A DNA stretch of 14,101 nucleotides. It comes from JBBQXK01 sp038251625 (lineage in GTDB: Bacteria > Pseudomonadota > Alphaproteobacteria > Rhodobacterales > Rhodobacteraceae). A program made the translations under genes and the position numbers. The notes beneath the pieces are model-generated. The model had not been told where the DNA came from, searched no databases, and saw only the letters and a list, made by a program, of their open reading frames with translations. Shown piece after piece: positions 7,340-14,075 of this stretch; the stretch's first letter is position 1, and every line of letters starts with the position of its first letter. The DNA lies in the NCBI GenBank assembly GCA_038251625.1, contig JBBSBE010000104.1, positions 1 to 14,101 of the forward strand, written 5' to 3'.

Positions 7340-8261
7340 CGCAGCAGAAGGGCCCGTGCATCGCGCGGGCTTCGTGGCTCTCATCGGTGAGCCGAACGCG
7401 GGCAAGTCCACACTTTTGAACCGGATGGTGGGGGCCAAGGTTTCCATCGTCACGCACAAGGTGCAGACGACCCGCACGCGCATTCGCGGGATCGCGATGG
7501 AGGGGGCGGCGCAGATCGTTTTCGTCGATACGCCGGGCCTGTTCCGGCCCCGCCGCCGGCTTGACCGCGCGATGGTCGCCGCCGCATGGGGTGGGGCGGC
7601 GGATGCCGATGTGATCGTGCTTCTGATCGAGGCACATCGCGGGATGACCGAAGGCGTCAAGGCGATCATCGAGCGCTTGCGCGATCAGATCCCCCAAGGC
7701 CGTGCCGTCGCGCTTGCCATCAACAAGATCGACCGGGTCAAGGCCGAGGTTCTGCTGGCGCTGGCGCAATCGATGCAAGAGGCGTTTCCCTTCGCCAGGA
7801 CCTTCATGATTTCCGCCGAAAAGGGCTATGGCGTGCAGGATCTGCGCGAATGGCTGGCGGCGGAAGTGCCCGAAGGCACATGGTTCTACCCCGAGGACCA
7901 GATCGCCGACCTTCCCCTGCGGATGATCGCGTCAGAGGTCACGCGCGAAAAGCTGACCCTGCGGTTGCACGAGGAATTGCCCTACCAGCTGACCGTCGAG
8001 ACGGAAAAGTGGACAGAGATGGAGGATGGCGCCGTCCGCATCGACCAGATCGTCTATGTCGCCCGCGACGGGCACAAGGGCATCGTTCTGGGTGCCAAGG
8101 GCGAGACGATCAAGGCGGTGGGCAAGGCCGCGCGCGTTGACCTCATGGAATTCCTCGACCGGCCCGTGCATCTGTTCCTGACCGTGAAGGTGCGCCCGAA
8201 CTGGCTGGAAGAGGCCGAGCGCTATTCCGAAATGGGCCTCGATTTCCGCGATGGGGATTGA
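7332..8261 (+). CDS. era: GTPase Era
   Basis: Era is an essential GTPase that binds the 3' end of 16S rRNA and checks 30S subunit maturation. All GTPase motifs are present: G1 GEPNAGKS (19-26), G2 TTR (46-48), G3 DTPG (66-69), G4 NKID (131-134) and G5 SA (161-162). A C-terminal KH RNA-binding domain (about 205-290) contains the GxxG loop GAKG (254-257) and ends RPNWLEEAERY. The 309-residue length is normal for the family. The start at ATG 7332 is set by a strong GGAGG at 7321-7325, and it lies inside the last codons of rnc (8-base overlap), so rnc and era are probably translationally coupled. The next gene starts 9 bases after the stop. Confidence 0.98.
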   Translation: MSDAAEGPVHRAGFVALIGEPNAGKSTLLNRMVGAKVSIVTHKVQTTRTRIRGIAMEGAAQIVFVDTPGLFRPRRRLDRAMVAAAWGGAADADVIVLLIEAHRGMTEGVKAIIERLRDQIPQGRAVALAINKIDRVKAEVLLALAQSMQEAFPFARTFMISAEKGYGVQDLREWLAAEVPEGTWFYPEDQIADLPLRMIASEVTREKLTLRLHEELPYQLTVETEKWTEMEDGAVRIDQIVYVARDGHKGIVLGAKGETIKAVGKAARVDLMEFLDRPVHLFLTVKVRPNWLEEAERYSEMGLDFRDGD

Positions 8262-8270
8262 GGGCGGGGC

Positions 8271-8606
8271 ATGACCGCGCGGCTGACGGCGGATATCTGG
8301 GTGTCGGCCTATCTGGCCCGGCTGCGGATGGCCGCCATCCCTGCCTATGTGATGGCGCGCGGCGATGCGACGGCAGGGGCCGTGGTGGTTGTGTCTGCAA
8401 CGCTCGACGGCCGTGCCCGGGCGTTCCAGCGCAGCTTTGATCTGATGACCGGGGCGCGGGCCTGGGTGGTGCTGGCCGAGGGCACCGAGGCCGAGGTGGG
8501 CGCGGTCGTCACCCGCGCCCGGTCGCGCGACCGCGACCTTTGGGTGATCGAGATCGAGGATCGCGCGGGCCGCACGCTGCTCGAGCAAGATGGCCTCAGC
8601 GACTGA
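8271..8606 (+). CDS. DUF1491 family protein
   Basis: This is a 111-residue soluble protein with no membrane segment, cysteine or signal peptide. It begins RLTADIWVSAYLARLRMAA and ends with RSRDRDLWVIEIEDRAGR (84-101), which I recognise as the DUF1491 pattern common in Rhodobacterales and other alphaproteobacteria. The alternation of short hydrophobic stretches (38-44, 63-69, 89-95) suggests a small alpha/beta fold. No function is established for the family. GAGGGCGGGG at 8260-8269 is the ribosome binding site, overlapping the last base pairs of era, so it is the last member of the era operon. A link to ribosome or RNA work is inference from position only. Its 3' end overlaps the convergent membrane-protein gene by 11 bases. 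Confidence 0.9.
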   Translation: MTARLTADIWVSAYLARLRMAAIPAYVMARGDATAGAVVVVSATLDGRARAFQRSFDLMTGARAWVVLAEGTEAEVGAVVTRARSRDRDLWVIEIEDRAGRTLLEQDGLSD

Positions 8607-9192
8607 GGCGGCGGTCGATGGCCATCATCGCGGCCGCCATCACGCACAGCAGCACGAGGATCCCCAGCACGTTCGTCAGCACTGCCCAGCTCCCCAACGT
8701 ATCCACATTCAGGAACGGATAGGGCCAGAACCCGGTGATCCGCCCGCGCACCAGCGCATAACCGGTGTAGATCAACGGCCAGGCCAGCAGCCATGGCAAG
8801 TATGCGGGCCGCAGGCCGCGCGGGCCGAAGGCCAGCCACCACAGCACCGTTGCAATCGGCAGCGCCGTATGCAGGCCGTGATTGACCAGCAATTCATAGC
8901 CCGTCATCTGGCGCAGGCCCGCCAGCACAAGGTGATAGACGATCCCGACCATCGCAATGCAAAGCGCGGGCGCGGCCACCACCCCCGGCCCGACGCGCCG
9001 GCCCATTGCGATGTAGCCCATCACCCCGGCCACCAGCAGATTGGTCACGATCGTCAGATATCCGGCCAGATACCACAGCACCGCCCCCACAGACCCGCCA
9101 AGTTCTGCCAGCGTCAGGTCAACCCTTGCCCGCAATGTCAACGCGGCAAGGGTGAAGATGGCAAGCGCGGTCAGGCGGGCGGGAATGGGCAT
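8596..9192 (-). CDS. Six-helix integral membrane protein (Pr6Pr-like)
   Basis: The 198-residue protein is almost wholly hydrophobic, with about six membrane helices near residues 5-20, 37-58, 71-92, 106-121, 130-148 and 170-191. Distinct motifs are YLTIVTNLL (45-53), NHGLHTALPI (104-113) and GFWPYPFLNVDTLG (154-167). These resemble what I recall as the Pr6Pr family of bacterial membrane proteins; the name is a recollection and no function is known to me. Start ATG is at 9192-9190, with only a weak ribosome binding site. It lies on the opposite strand between the DUF1491 gene and recO, overlaps the former tail to tail, and shares a short divergent control region with the latter. It breaks a run that is otherwise era-DUF1491-recO. 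Confidence 0.85.
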   Translation of the reverse strand: MPIPARLTALAIFTLAALTLRARVDLTLAELGGSVGAVLWYLAGYLTIVTNLLVAGVMGYIAMGRRVGPGVVAAPALCIAMVGIVYHLVLAGLRQMTGYELLVNHGLHTALPIATVLWWLAFGPRGLRPAYLPWLLAWPLIYTGYALVRGRITGFWPYPFLNVDTLGSWAVLTNVLGILVLLCVMAAAMMAIDRRLSR

Positions 9193-9198
9193 GGGGCA

Positions 9199-9226
9199 AG
9201 CCTAGCAAGGGGCGTCCGGGAGGCAA
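9199..9226 (-). promoter_or_regulatory. Candidate divergent promoter of the membrane-protein gene
   Basis: On the minus strand TTGCCT (9226-9221), the left palindrome arm, is followed after 16 bases by TAGGCT (9204-9199), which matches the -10 consensus at only three positions. The start would fall near 9192, at the ATG. It is listed because it mirrors the recO candidate across the palindrome. Confidence 0.25.
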
Positions 9227-9244
9227 GGCCCTTGCCTGCGCCCC
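9209..9244. repeat. Nested palindrome and hairpin between the membrane-protein gene and recO
   Basis: AGGCAAGGCCCTTGCCT at 9221-9237 is a perfect palindrome with 8-base arms around one central C. It lies inside a wider inverted repeat, GGGGCG (9209-9214) with CGCCCC (9239-9244). As RNA this folds to a 7-bp stem with a 3-base loop, an asymmetric bulge, and a 6-bp GC stem. No T-run follows on either strand, so it is not a standard intrinsic terminator. Its place between two divergent start codons fits a protein-binding operator better. Three further GCAAG copies on the plus strand lie within or near it. Confidence 0.7.
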
Positions 9245-9260
9245 GGTGCCGCAGGATAGT
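9232..9260 (+). promoter_or_regulatory. Candidate recO promoter
   Basis: TTGCCT (9232-9237), a 17-base spacer and GATAGT (9255-9260) match the sigma-70 consensus at four of six positions each. The -35 is the right arm of the perfect palindrome, so a bound protein would block it. The expected start of transcription is near 9267, directly before the recO ATG at 9268. It is a weak sequence match with no other support. Confidence 0.35.
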
Positions 9261-9267
9261 CGCGGCC

Positions 9268-9978
9268 ATGGAATGGCGGGACGAAGGGGCGCTTCTCTCT
9301 GTGCGGGCGCATGGCGAAAGTGCCGCGATCATCGAGGTGTTCACGGCCGCCCACGGCCGGCATGCGGGCGTGGTGCGGGGCGGGGCCGGGCGCAAGATGG
9401 CGCCCGTGCTGCAGCCCGGTGCCCAGCTTGACGTGACATGGCGCGCGCGGCTTGACGATCACCTCGGCGCGTTCACGGTCGAGCCTTTGCGATCCCGCGC
9501 GGCGGTGATGGAGGATGCAGGTAGGCTTGCCGCACTGGGCGCCATCTGCGCGCTTCTGCGCGTGGCGCTGCCCGAGCGAGAGGCGCATGTGGCCCTTTGG
9601 CACCGCACGATGGCGCTTCTCGACGCGCTTCTGGAACCCGGCGACTGGCCGCTGGCCTATCTGCGCTGGGAACTGGGATTGCTGGAAGACCTGGGTTTCG
9701 GGCTCGACCTTGCGACCTGTGCGGTTACCGGCGCACGCGACGGGCTTGCCTTTGTCAGCCCACGGTCGGGCCGCGCGGTCAGCCGGGCCGGTGCGGGCGA
9801 ATGGGCGGCGCGCTTGCTGCCCTTGCCGCCATGCCTGCTGGGGGCGGACCCGGGCCCCGGCGAGATTGCGCAGGGCCTCGCGCTGACCGGCCATTTCCTG
9901 CAACAGGGCCTCGCCCCGGTGCGCGAAGACCGGCCCCTGCCGGAAGCACGCCTGCGCCTGGCCGCGCGGTTTTCCTGA
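9268..9978 (+). CDS. recO: DNA repair protein RecO
   Basis: RecO works with RecR (and RecF) to load RecA on SSB-coated single-stranded DNA. The 236 residues show the family layout: an OB-fold N-terminal domain (about 1-78), with WRDEGALLSVRAHGESAAII (3-22) and HAGVVRGGAGRKMAPVLQPG (32-51), then a helical C-terminal domain with YLRWELGLLEDLGFGLDLATC (131-151) and SPRSGRAVSR (164-173). The cysteines (94, 151, 189) are scattered, so the four-cysteine zinc site of some RecO proteins is absent. ATG 9268 was chosen because the protein then opens as RecO does; the frame is open far upstream to 8590, but that part is antisense to the membrane-protein gene. The only ribosome binding site, AGGA at 9253-9256, is distant and overlaps the possible -10 element. 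Confidence 0.95.
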   Translation: MEWRDEGALLSVRAHGESAAIIEVFTAAHGRHAGVVRGGAGRKMAPVLQPGAQLDVTWRARLDDHLGAFTVEPLRSRAAVMEDAGRLAALGAICALLRVALPEREAHVALWHRTMALLDALLEPGDWPLAYLRWELGLLEDLGFGLDLATCAVTGARDGLAFVSPRSGRAVSRAGAGEWAARLLPLPPCLLGADPGPGEIAQGLALTGHFLQQGLAPVREDRPLPEARLRLAARFS

Positions 9979-10056
9979 TCCATCCACGACGCGTGATGTC
10001 GGGCGCAGGCCAGAACGGCGCCACGCGCCGCGCGACAAGGGGCCGAGGGATAACCA
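9979..10056 (+). other. recO-MFS spacer with GC hairpin
   Basis: The spacer holds a 6-bp perfect stem, CGGCGC (10016-10021) with GCGCCG (10025-10030), around a CAC loop, and then the ribosome binding site GAGGGA (10045-10050) of the next gene. With no T-run after the stem I do not call a terminator. recO and the transporter gene may be co-transcribed. Confidence 0.4.
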
Positions 10057-11286
10057 ATGGCCTTGCGTTACATACCCGTTTTTCTGCGGCACAGTCCGAC
10101 CCCCCGGACCGAGCATTTCGCGTTGTTGACGGGTCTGGACGCCGCAGTGCGCGGCACGCTCATCTCGGTCATGCCGCTTGTCGTCTATGATGCGATGGGG
10201 TCGGCAGAAGCCACGAGCCGCATCTACTTCATCGCCGGTGCCGTCTCGCTTGTGTGGAGCCTGCTGGTCCCCTTCTTCACCCGCTTCGTTCCACGGCGCT
10301 GGATGTACACCTTTGGGTGCCTGCTGTATTTCGTGGCCATGTGGCTTGCGGTGGCGGGTGGCCCGGTGTTCGTGCCGCTGTCCATCCTGTGCAATTTCAT
10401 GGCCACCGTAACCACATTCGTCTGCCTCAACGCCTATGTGCTTGACTATGTCACGCGCAGTGATCTGGGGCGGAACCAATCCTTGCAGATGGTCTATGCC
10501 GCCACGCCCTGGGCGGTCGGCCCGCTTCTGGGCGTCTGGCTTTGGGGGATCTGGGAACCGGCGCCCTTCCTTCTGGCGGGCGGGTTTGCCGTGGCGATCC
10601 TTGTGACCTTCTGGTCGCTGCGGCTGGGAAACGGCAAACAGATCGTCCGCGCGCGGGGGCCTGCGGTCAACCCGGTTGGCTATCTTTCGCGGTTCTTCCT
10701 GCAGCCACGGCTGATTGCGGGCTGGCTTTTTGCTGTCCTGCGGTCCTGCGGGTGGTGGGTCTATGTGGTCTATCTGCCAATCTTCTGCATCGAGGCGGGC
10801 CTCGGTGATAAGGTGGCAGGGGCGGCGCTGTCATCCTCGAACGCACTGTTGTTCGGGGCGCCCCTGATGATGCGGTTTGTCCATCGCTTCACGGTCCGTC
10901 GGTCGTTGCGGCTGGGCTTTTTGTGCTGTGCCTTGCTCTTTACCGCTTCGGGCCTTGCCGCGTCTGTCCCGCCCCTCGTCGTGGGGTTCATGATCGGCGC
11001 ATCCGCCTTTCTGGTATTGCTTGACGTTGTGGGTGGGTTGCCGTTCCTGATGGCCGTGAAGCCATCGGAACGCACGGAAATGGCGGCGGTCTATTCCACG
11101 TTCCGCGATGTTTCGGGCATCCTTACCCCGGGGGCGGCGTGGCTGATCCTGCTTGTGGCCCCGCTTCAAGGGGTTTTCGTGGCCTGCGGGCTGGGCCTTG
11201 GCCTTGCCTATGCCATCGCCGCGCGGCTGCACCCCCGCCTTGGAACGGCACGGCCCTCGCATGGCGTGCCGATCCCGGGGGAATGA
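10057..11286 (+). CDS. MFS transporter
   Basis: The 409-residue protein has about twelve predicted membrane helices in two halves, separated by a cytosolic loop near residues 190-215 (GNGKQIVRARGPAVNPVGYL). Basic connectors such as FTRFVPRRW (74-82) and MRFVHRFTVRRSLR (272-285) occupy the position of the loop between helices 2 and 3 in each half, as in major facilitator proteins. The substrate cannot be read from the sequence; I do not recognise a drug-, sugar- or amino-acid-specific motif. The start ATG 10057 follows GAGGGA with a 6-base gap. It lies 78 bases after recO on the same strand and ends only 3 bases from the convergent SDR gene. I rate the superfamily call as firm and any function as open. 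Confidence 0.85.
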   Translation: MALRYIPVFLRHSPTPRTEHFALLTGLDAAVRGTLISVMPLVVYDAMGSAEATSRIYFIAGAVSLVWSLLVPFFTRFVPRRWMYTFGCLLYFVAMWLAVAGGPVFVPLSILCNFMATVTTFVCLNAYVLDYVTRSDLGRNQSLQMVYAATPWAVGPLLGVWLWGIWEPAPFLLAGGFAVAILVTFWSLRLGNGKQIVRARGPAVNPVGYLSRFFLQPRLIAGWLFAVLRSCGWWVYVVYLPIFCIEAGLGDKVAGAALSSSNALLFGAPLMMRFVHRFTVRRSLRLGFLCCALLFTASGLAASVPPLVVGFMIGASAFLVLLDVVGGLPFLMAVKPSERTEMAAVYSTFRDVSGILTPGAAWLILLVAPLQGVFVACGLGLGLAYAIAARLHPRLGTARPSHGVPIPGE

Positions 11287-11289
11287 CGC

Positions 11290-12300
11290 CTAGACCGCCT
11301 TGTTCTCGACCAGCCACGTGGCAGAGGCGCGCAAGGCTTCGGCCGGCGGGATGAAGGTAAAGTCAAGCCCGCGCTCCGTCGCCGCGCCAGACACCTCATC
11401 GATCTGCCCGACGCTGGGCAGGATGGCACGAATCTGTGGATCGAAAAGCGCAAGAAGCCGCAGCAACGGCTTTGGCGCGGTCATTGTGGGGATCCGGCGG
11501 TCGGGGTAGGCAGTCTTCAGGATCTTCCCCATCTCGCTGAACCAAAGGCACCCTGCCACCGCGACGATCCGCTGGCCCGCCGTCTCGGGCCGTTGCAGGG
11601 CAATCACATGCAGCGCCGCCACATCACGCACGTCGACCATGGGAAAGCCGATTTTGGGCATCGCGGGGTCCTTGCCCGCCAGAAACCGGCGCACGACACC
11701 GATGGATGACCCGAAGTGCCGATCCAGCGGCGGGCCGACGACAAAGCCGGGATTGACCGTGGTCAGGGCAAGGCCCCGCGCCTTGGCAACGGCCCAGGCT
11801 TCCCGCTCGGCCAGCGTTTTCGATTTTGCGTAAGCCGCGGTTTCGGGCGCGTCAGGGTCGGCCCAATCCGCGCCCGTCTGCACGCGGCCCCGGCGGGGAT
11901 CGGTGATCGCGGCGGTGGACGAGGTCAGCACGACCCGCGTGATCCCTGCCTCGGCCGCCGCATTCAGCACCCGTGCGGTGCCCTCGACCGCCGGGCGGAT
12001 CAGCACCATCTCGTCCTTCGGCACCTCGACCGGAAAGGGCGAGGCCGTGTGGATCACCGCCGTCGCCCCGGCCATCGCTTCGGGCCATCCGGCATCTGCG
12101 GTCAGGTCTGTCGCAATAAAGCTCAGCCGTTCCAATGCCGCCGGATCGTCCAGATGTGGCGCCACGGCGGCCCTGACTTCGTCGCCCCGATCAAGGCGGC
12201 GCACTGTGCCGCGCACGGCATAGCCCGCATTCAGAAGTGCCAGGACGCAATGCTTGGCGATAAAGCCGGAAGCGCCGGTCAGAAGGATCGTGTCGGCCAT
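11290..12300 (-). CDS. Extended SDR NAD(P)-dependent reductase (dihydroflavonol reductase-like)
   Basis: The 336-residue protein starts with the Rossmann motif LLTGASGFIAKH (6-17), followed by GTVRRLDR (31-38), whose two arginines favour NADPH. It has TDLTADAGW (64-72), AVIHTASPF (81-89), VVLTSSTAAI (123-132) with the catalytic serine region, and YAKSK (157-161) with catalytic Tyr157 and Lys161. GMRG-type motifs of sugar epimerases are absent, and the pattern fits the dihydroflavonol-4-reductase/aldehyde reductase group. Such bacterial enzymes usually reduce ketones or aldehydes, and the true substrate is unknown. GGAG at 12309-12306 precedes the ATG. It lies 69 bases downstream of mcd on the same strand but has a promoter-like sequence with palindromes of its own, so it may be controlled separately. 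Confidence 0.88.
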   Translation of the reverse strand: MADTILLTGASGFIAKHCVLALLNAGYAVRGTVRRLDRGDEVRAAVAPHLDDPAALERLSFIATDLTADAGWPEAMAGATAVIHTASPFPVEVPKDEMVLIRPAVEGTARVLNAAAEAGITRVVLTSSTAAITDPRRGRVQTGADWADPDAPETAAYAKSKTLAEREAWAVAKARGLALTTVNPGFVVGPPLDRHFGSSIGVVRRFLAGKDPAMPKIGFPMVDVRDVAALHVIALQRPETAGQRIVAVAGCLWFSEMGKILKTAYPDRRIPTMTAPKPLLRLLALFDPQIRAILPSVGQIDEVSGAATERGLDFTFIPPAEALRASATWLVENKAV

Positions 12301-12314
12301 GGAGACTCCGCAAA

Positions 12315-12364
12315 GTTAGGGGTGCTAACATTGCGAATGTAGGATCCAGGAATGGCCCTGTCCA
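12315..12364 (-). promoter_or_regulatory. Promoter and operator-like palindromes of the SDR gene
   Basis: On the minus strand TGGACA (12364-12359), a 17-base spacer and TACATT (12341-12336) form a sigma-70-like promoter with five and four of six matches. Two palindromes overlap it: ACATT-GCG-AATGT (12328-12340, plus strand) covers most of the -10, and GTTAG-GGGTG-CTAAC (12315-12329) covers the expected start site near 12329. They share two bases and their centres are 12 bp apart, about one helix turn. This is the usual place for a repressor dimer to bind. No regulator gene is next to it. Confidence 0.5.
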
Positions 12365-12369
12365 GCCCT

Positions 12370-14025
12370 TCAGTCCAGAAGCCGCCGTGCGATCACCTGC
12401 GCCTGGATCTCGGCTGCGCCCTCGAAAATGTTCAGGATGCGGGCGTCGCACAGGATGCGGCTGATCTGATATTCCAGCGCAAACCCGTTCCCGCCATGGA
12501 TCTGCAGCGCATTGTCGGCACAGGCCCAGGCCACACGGGCGCCAAGCAGCTTGGCCATCCCCGCCTCAAGGTCGCACCGGTGCCCATGGTCCTTCTGCGA
12601 GGCGCTGAAATACGTCAACTGCCGCGCGATCATGATCTCTGCCGCCATCATCGCCAGCTTCCCCGCCACGCGCGGAAAGGCGATCAGCGGCTTGCCGAAC
12701 TGCTTGCGGTCTTCGGCATAGCGCATCCCCACTTCCAGCGCCGATTGCGCCACACCCACGGCGCGCGCGGCGGTCTGGATGCGCGCGCTCTCGAACGTCT
12801 GCATCAATTGCTTGAAACCTTGGCCCGTGGCCCCGCCCAGCAGGTTTTCGCCCTTCACCCGGAACCCATCGAAGGCAAGCTCGTATTCCTTCATGCCCCG
12901 GTAGCCCAGCACCTCGATCTCGCCCCCCGTCATGCCGGGCGTGGGGAAGGGGGCTTCGTCGGTGCCGGGGGTCTTTTCGGCCAGAAACATCGACAGGCCC
13001 CGGTAATCCGTCGTGCCGGGGTCGGTGCGGGCCAGAAGCGTCATCACATGGGTGCGTGCGGCATGGGTGATCCATGTCTTGTTGCCCGTGACCACCCAAT
13101 CCTCGCCGTCCCGTTCCGCCCGCGTGCGCAAGGCGCCAAGGTCCGATCCGGTGTTGGGCTCGGTAAAGACGGCCGTTGGCAGAATCTCCCCCGAGGCAAG
13201 CCCGGGCAGCCACTTCGCCTTCTGTGCCTCCGTGCCCCCACACAGGATCAACTCCGCCGCAATCTCGCTGCGGGTGGCAAGGCTGCCCACCCCGATGTAG
13301 CCCCGGCTCAATTCTTCCGACACCACCACCATCGCGGCTTTGGTCAGGCCAAGGCCGCCGAACTCCTCGGGGATCGTCAGTCCGAAGACGCCCATCTCGG
13401 CCAGCTTTTCGATGATCTCCATCGGGATCAGCGCGTCGGCCAGATGCCAGCCATGGGCATGCGGCACCACCTCTTCCTCGGCAAAGCGGCGGAACTGATG
13501 GCGGATCATCTCAAGATCGTCGTCAAGGCCGGTGGCGCCAAAGGTCGCGTGGCCCGCGTTCTCCTGCATCAGCGCGACCAGCGCGGTGCGTGCCTCCGGC
13601 GTGTTGCCCTCCAGGATCAGTTGCGCCGTCGCCGGCCCCGGCGTCCAGCGCAGGTCAAGGTCGGCCAGCCGTGCCACCTCGCCCTGGCTCATCGGGATGC
13701 CGCCCGCGATCTGCGCCAGGTATTCGCCCGCGCCGATCTGCAGAAGCATCCGCTCCATGGCCCCGAACGCGCCTTGCCCCGCCAGCCGCGTGGCCCAGGC
13801 CTCCATCTGCCGCAGCGCCTCGCCATAGGTGGCAAGCCATGCCATGGCATGGGCGGCAAACTGGTGCCGTTCCAGTGCCGCGCCCGAAACCTTGCCGCCT
13901 TCCGTCACCCGCAGGCGCAACGCCTCGCGCCCGGCATCCACAAGCGCCATCACCTCTGGCAGGGCCTCGGTCAGCAGGGCGGCCGCGTCGATATCGGCGG
14001 GGTGGGATTGGCCGTCGCGGGGCAT
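12370..14025 (-). CDS. mcd: (2S)-methylsuccinyl-CoA dehydrogenase
   Basis: Mcd oxidises (2S)-methylsuccinyl-CoA to mesaconyl-CoA with FAD, passing electrons to ETF, in the ethylmalonyl-CoA pathway for acetyl-CoA assimilation. Residues from about 168 to 551 form a complete acyl-CoA dehydrogenase: PEEFGGLG (219-226), the FAD-binding signature TEPNTGSDLGALRTRA (288-303), YAEDRKQFGKPL (436-447), ALQIHGGNGFALEYQISRIL (506-525), and IFEGAAEIQ (533-541) where Glu535 is the expected catalytic base. In front lies an extra helical region of about 165 residues, which ordinary acyl-CoA dehydrogenases (about 380 residues) lack and which is typical of Mcd. The long form, the Rhodobacterales setting and the position near recO (as I recall from R. 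sphaeroides) support mcd over a general acyl-CoA dehydrogenase. AAGGAG at 14038-14033 lies 7 bases before the ATG. Confidence 0.88.
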   Translation of the reverse strand: MPRDGQSHPADIDAAALLTEALPEVMALVDAGREALRLRVTEGGKVSGAALERHQFAAHAMAWLATYGEALRQMEAWATRLAGQGAFGAMERMLLQIGAGEYLAQIAGGIPMSQGEVARLADLDLRWTPGPATAQLILEGNTPEARTALVALMQENAGHATFGATGLDDDLEMIRHQFRRFAEEEVVPHAHGWHLADALIPMEIIEKLAEMGVFGLTIPEEFGGLGLTKAAMVVVSEELSRGYIGVGSLATRSEIAAELILCGGTEAQKAKWLPGLASGEILPTAVFTEPNTGSDLGALRTRAERDGEDWVVTGNKTWITHAARTHVMTLLARTDPGTTDYRGLSMFLAEKTPGTDEAPFPTPGMTGGEIEVLGYRGMKEYELAFDGFRVKGENLLGGATGQGFKQLMQTFESARIQTAARAVGVAQSALEVGMRYAEDRKQFGKPLIAFPRVAGKLAMMAAEIMIARQLTYFSASQKDHGHRCDLEAGMAKLLGARVAWACADNALQIHGGNGFALEYQISRILCDARILNIFEGAAEIQAQVIARRLLD

Positions 14026-14075
14026 GGCGCGTCTCCTTCGGATGATCCCGCGGATTTAGGGCCTTTGCAGGTGCA

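Noticed and set aside
9209..9244. Hairpin before recO as an intrinsic terminator of the era operon
   Set aside because: No T-run on either strand, and its position midway between two divergent start codons fits an operator better.
10016..10030. GC hairpin after recO as a terminator
   Set aside because: A 6-bp stem with a 3-base loop but no T-run after it; kept only as an inverted repeat.
9202..10479. Minus-strand open frame of 425 codons opposite recO and the start of the MFS gene
   Set aside because: It crosses two real genes and a spacer and has no domain features or ribosome binding site.
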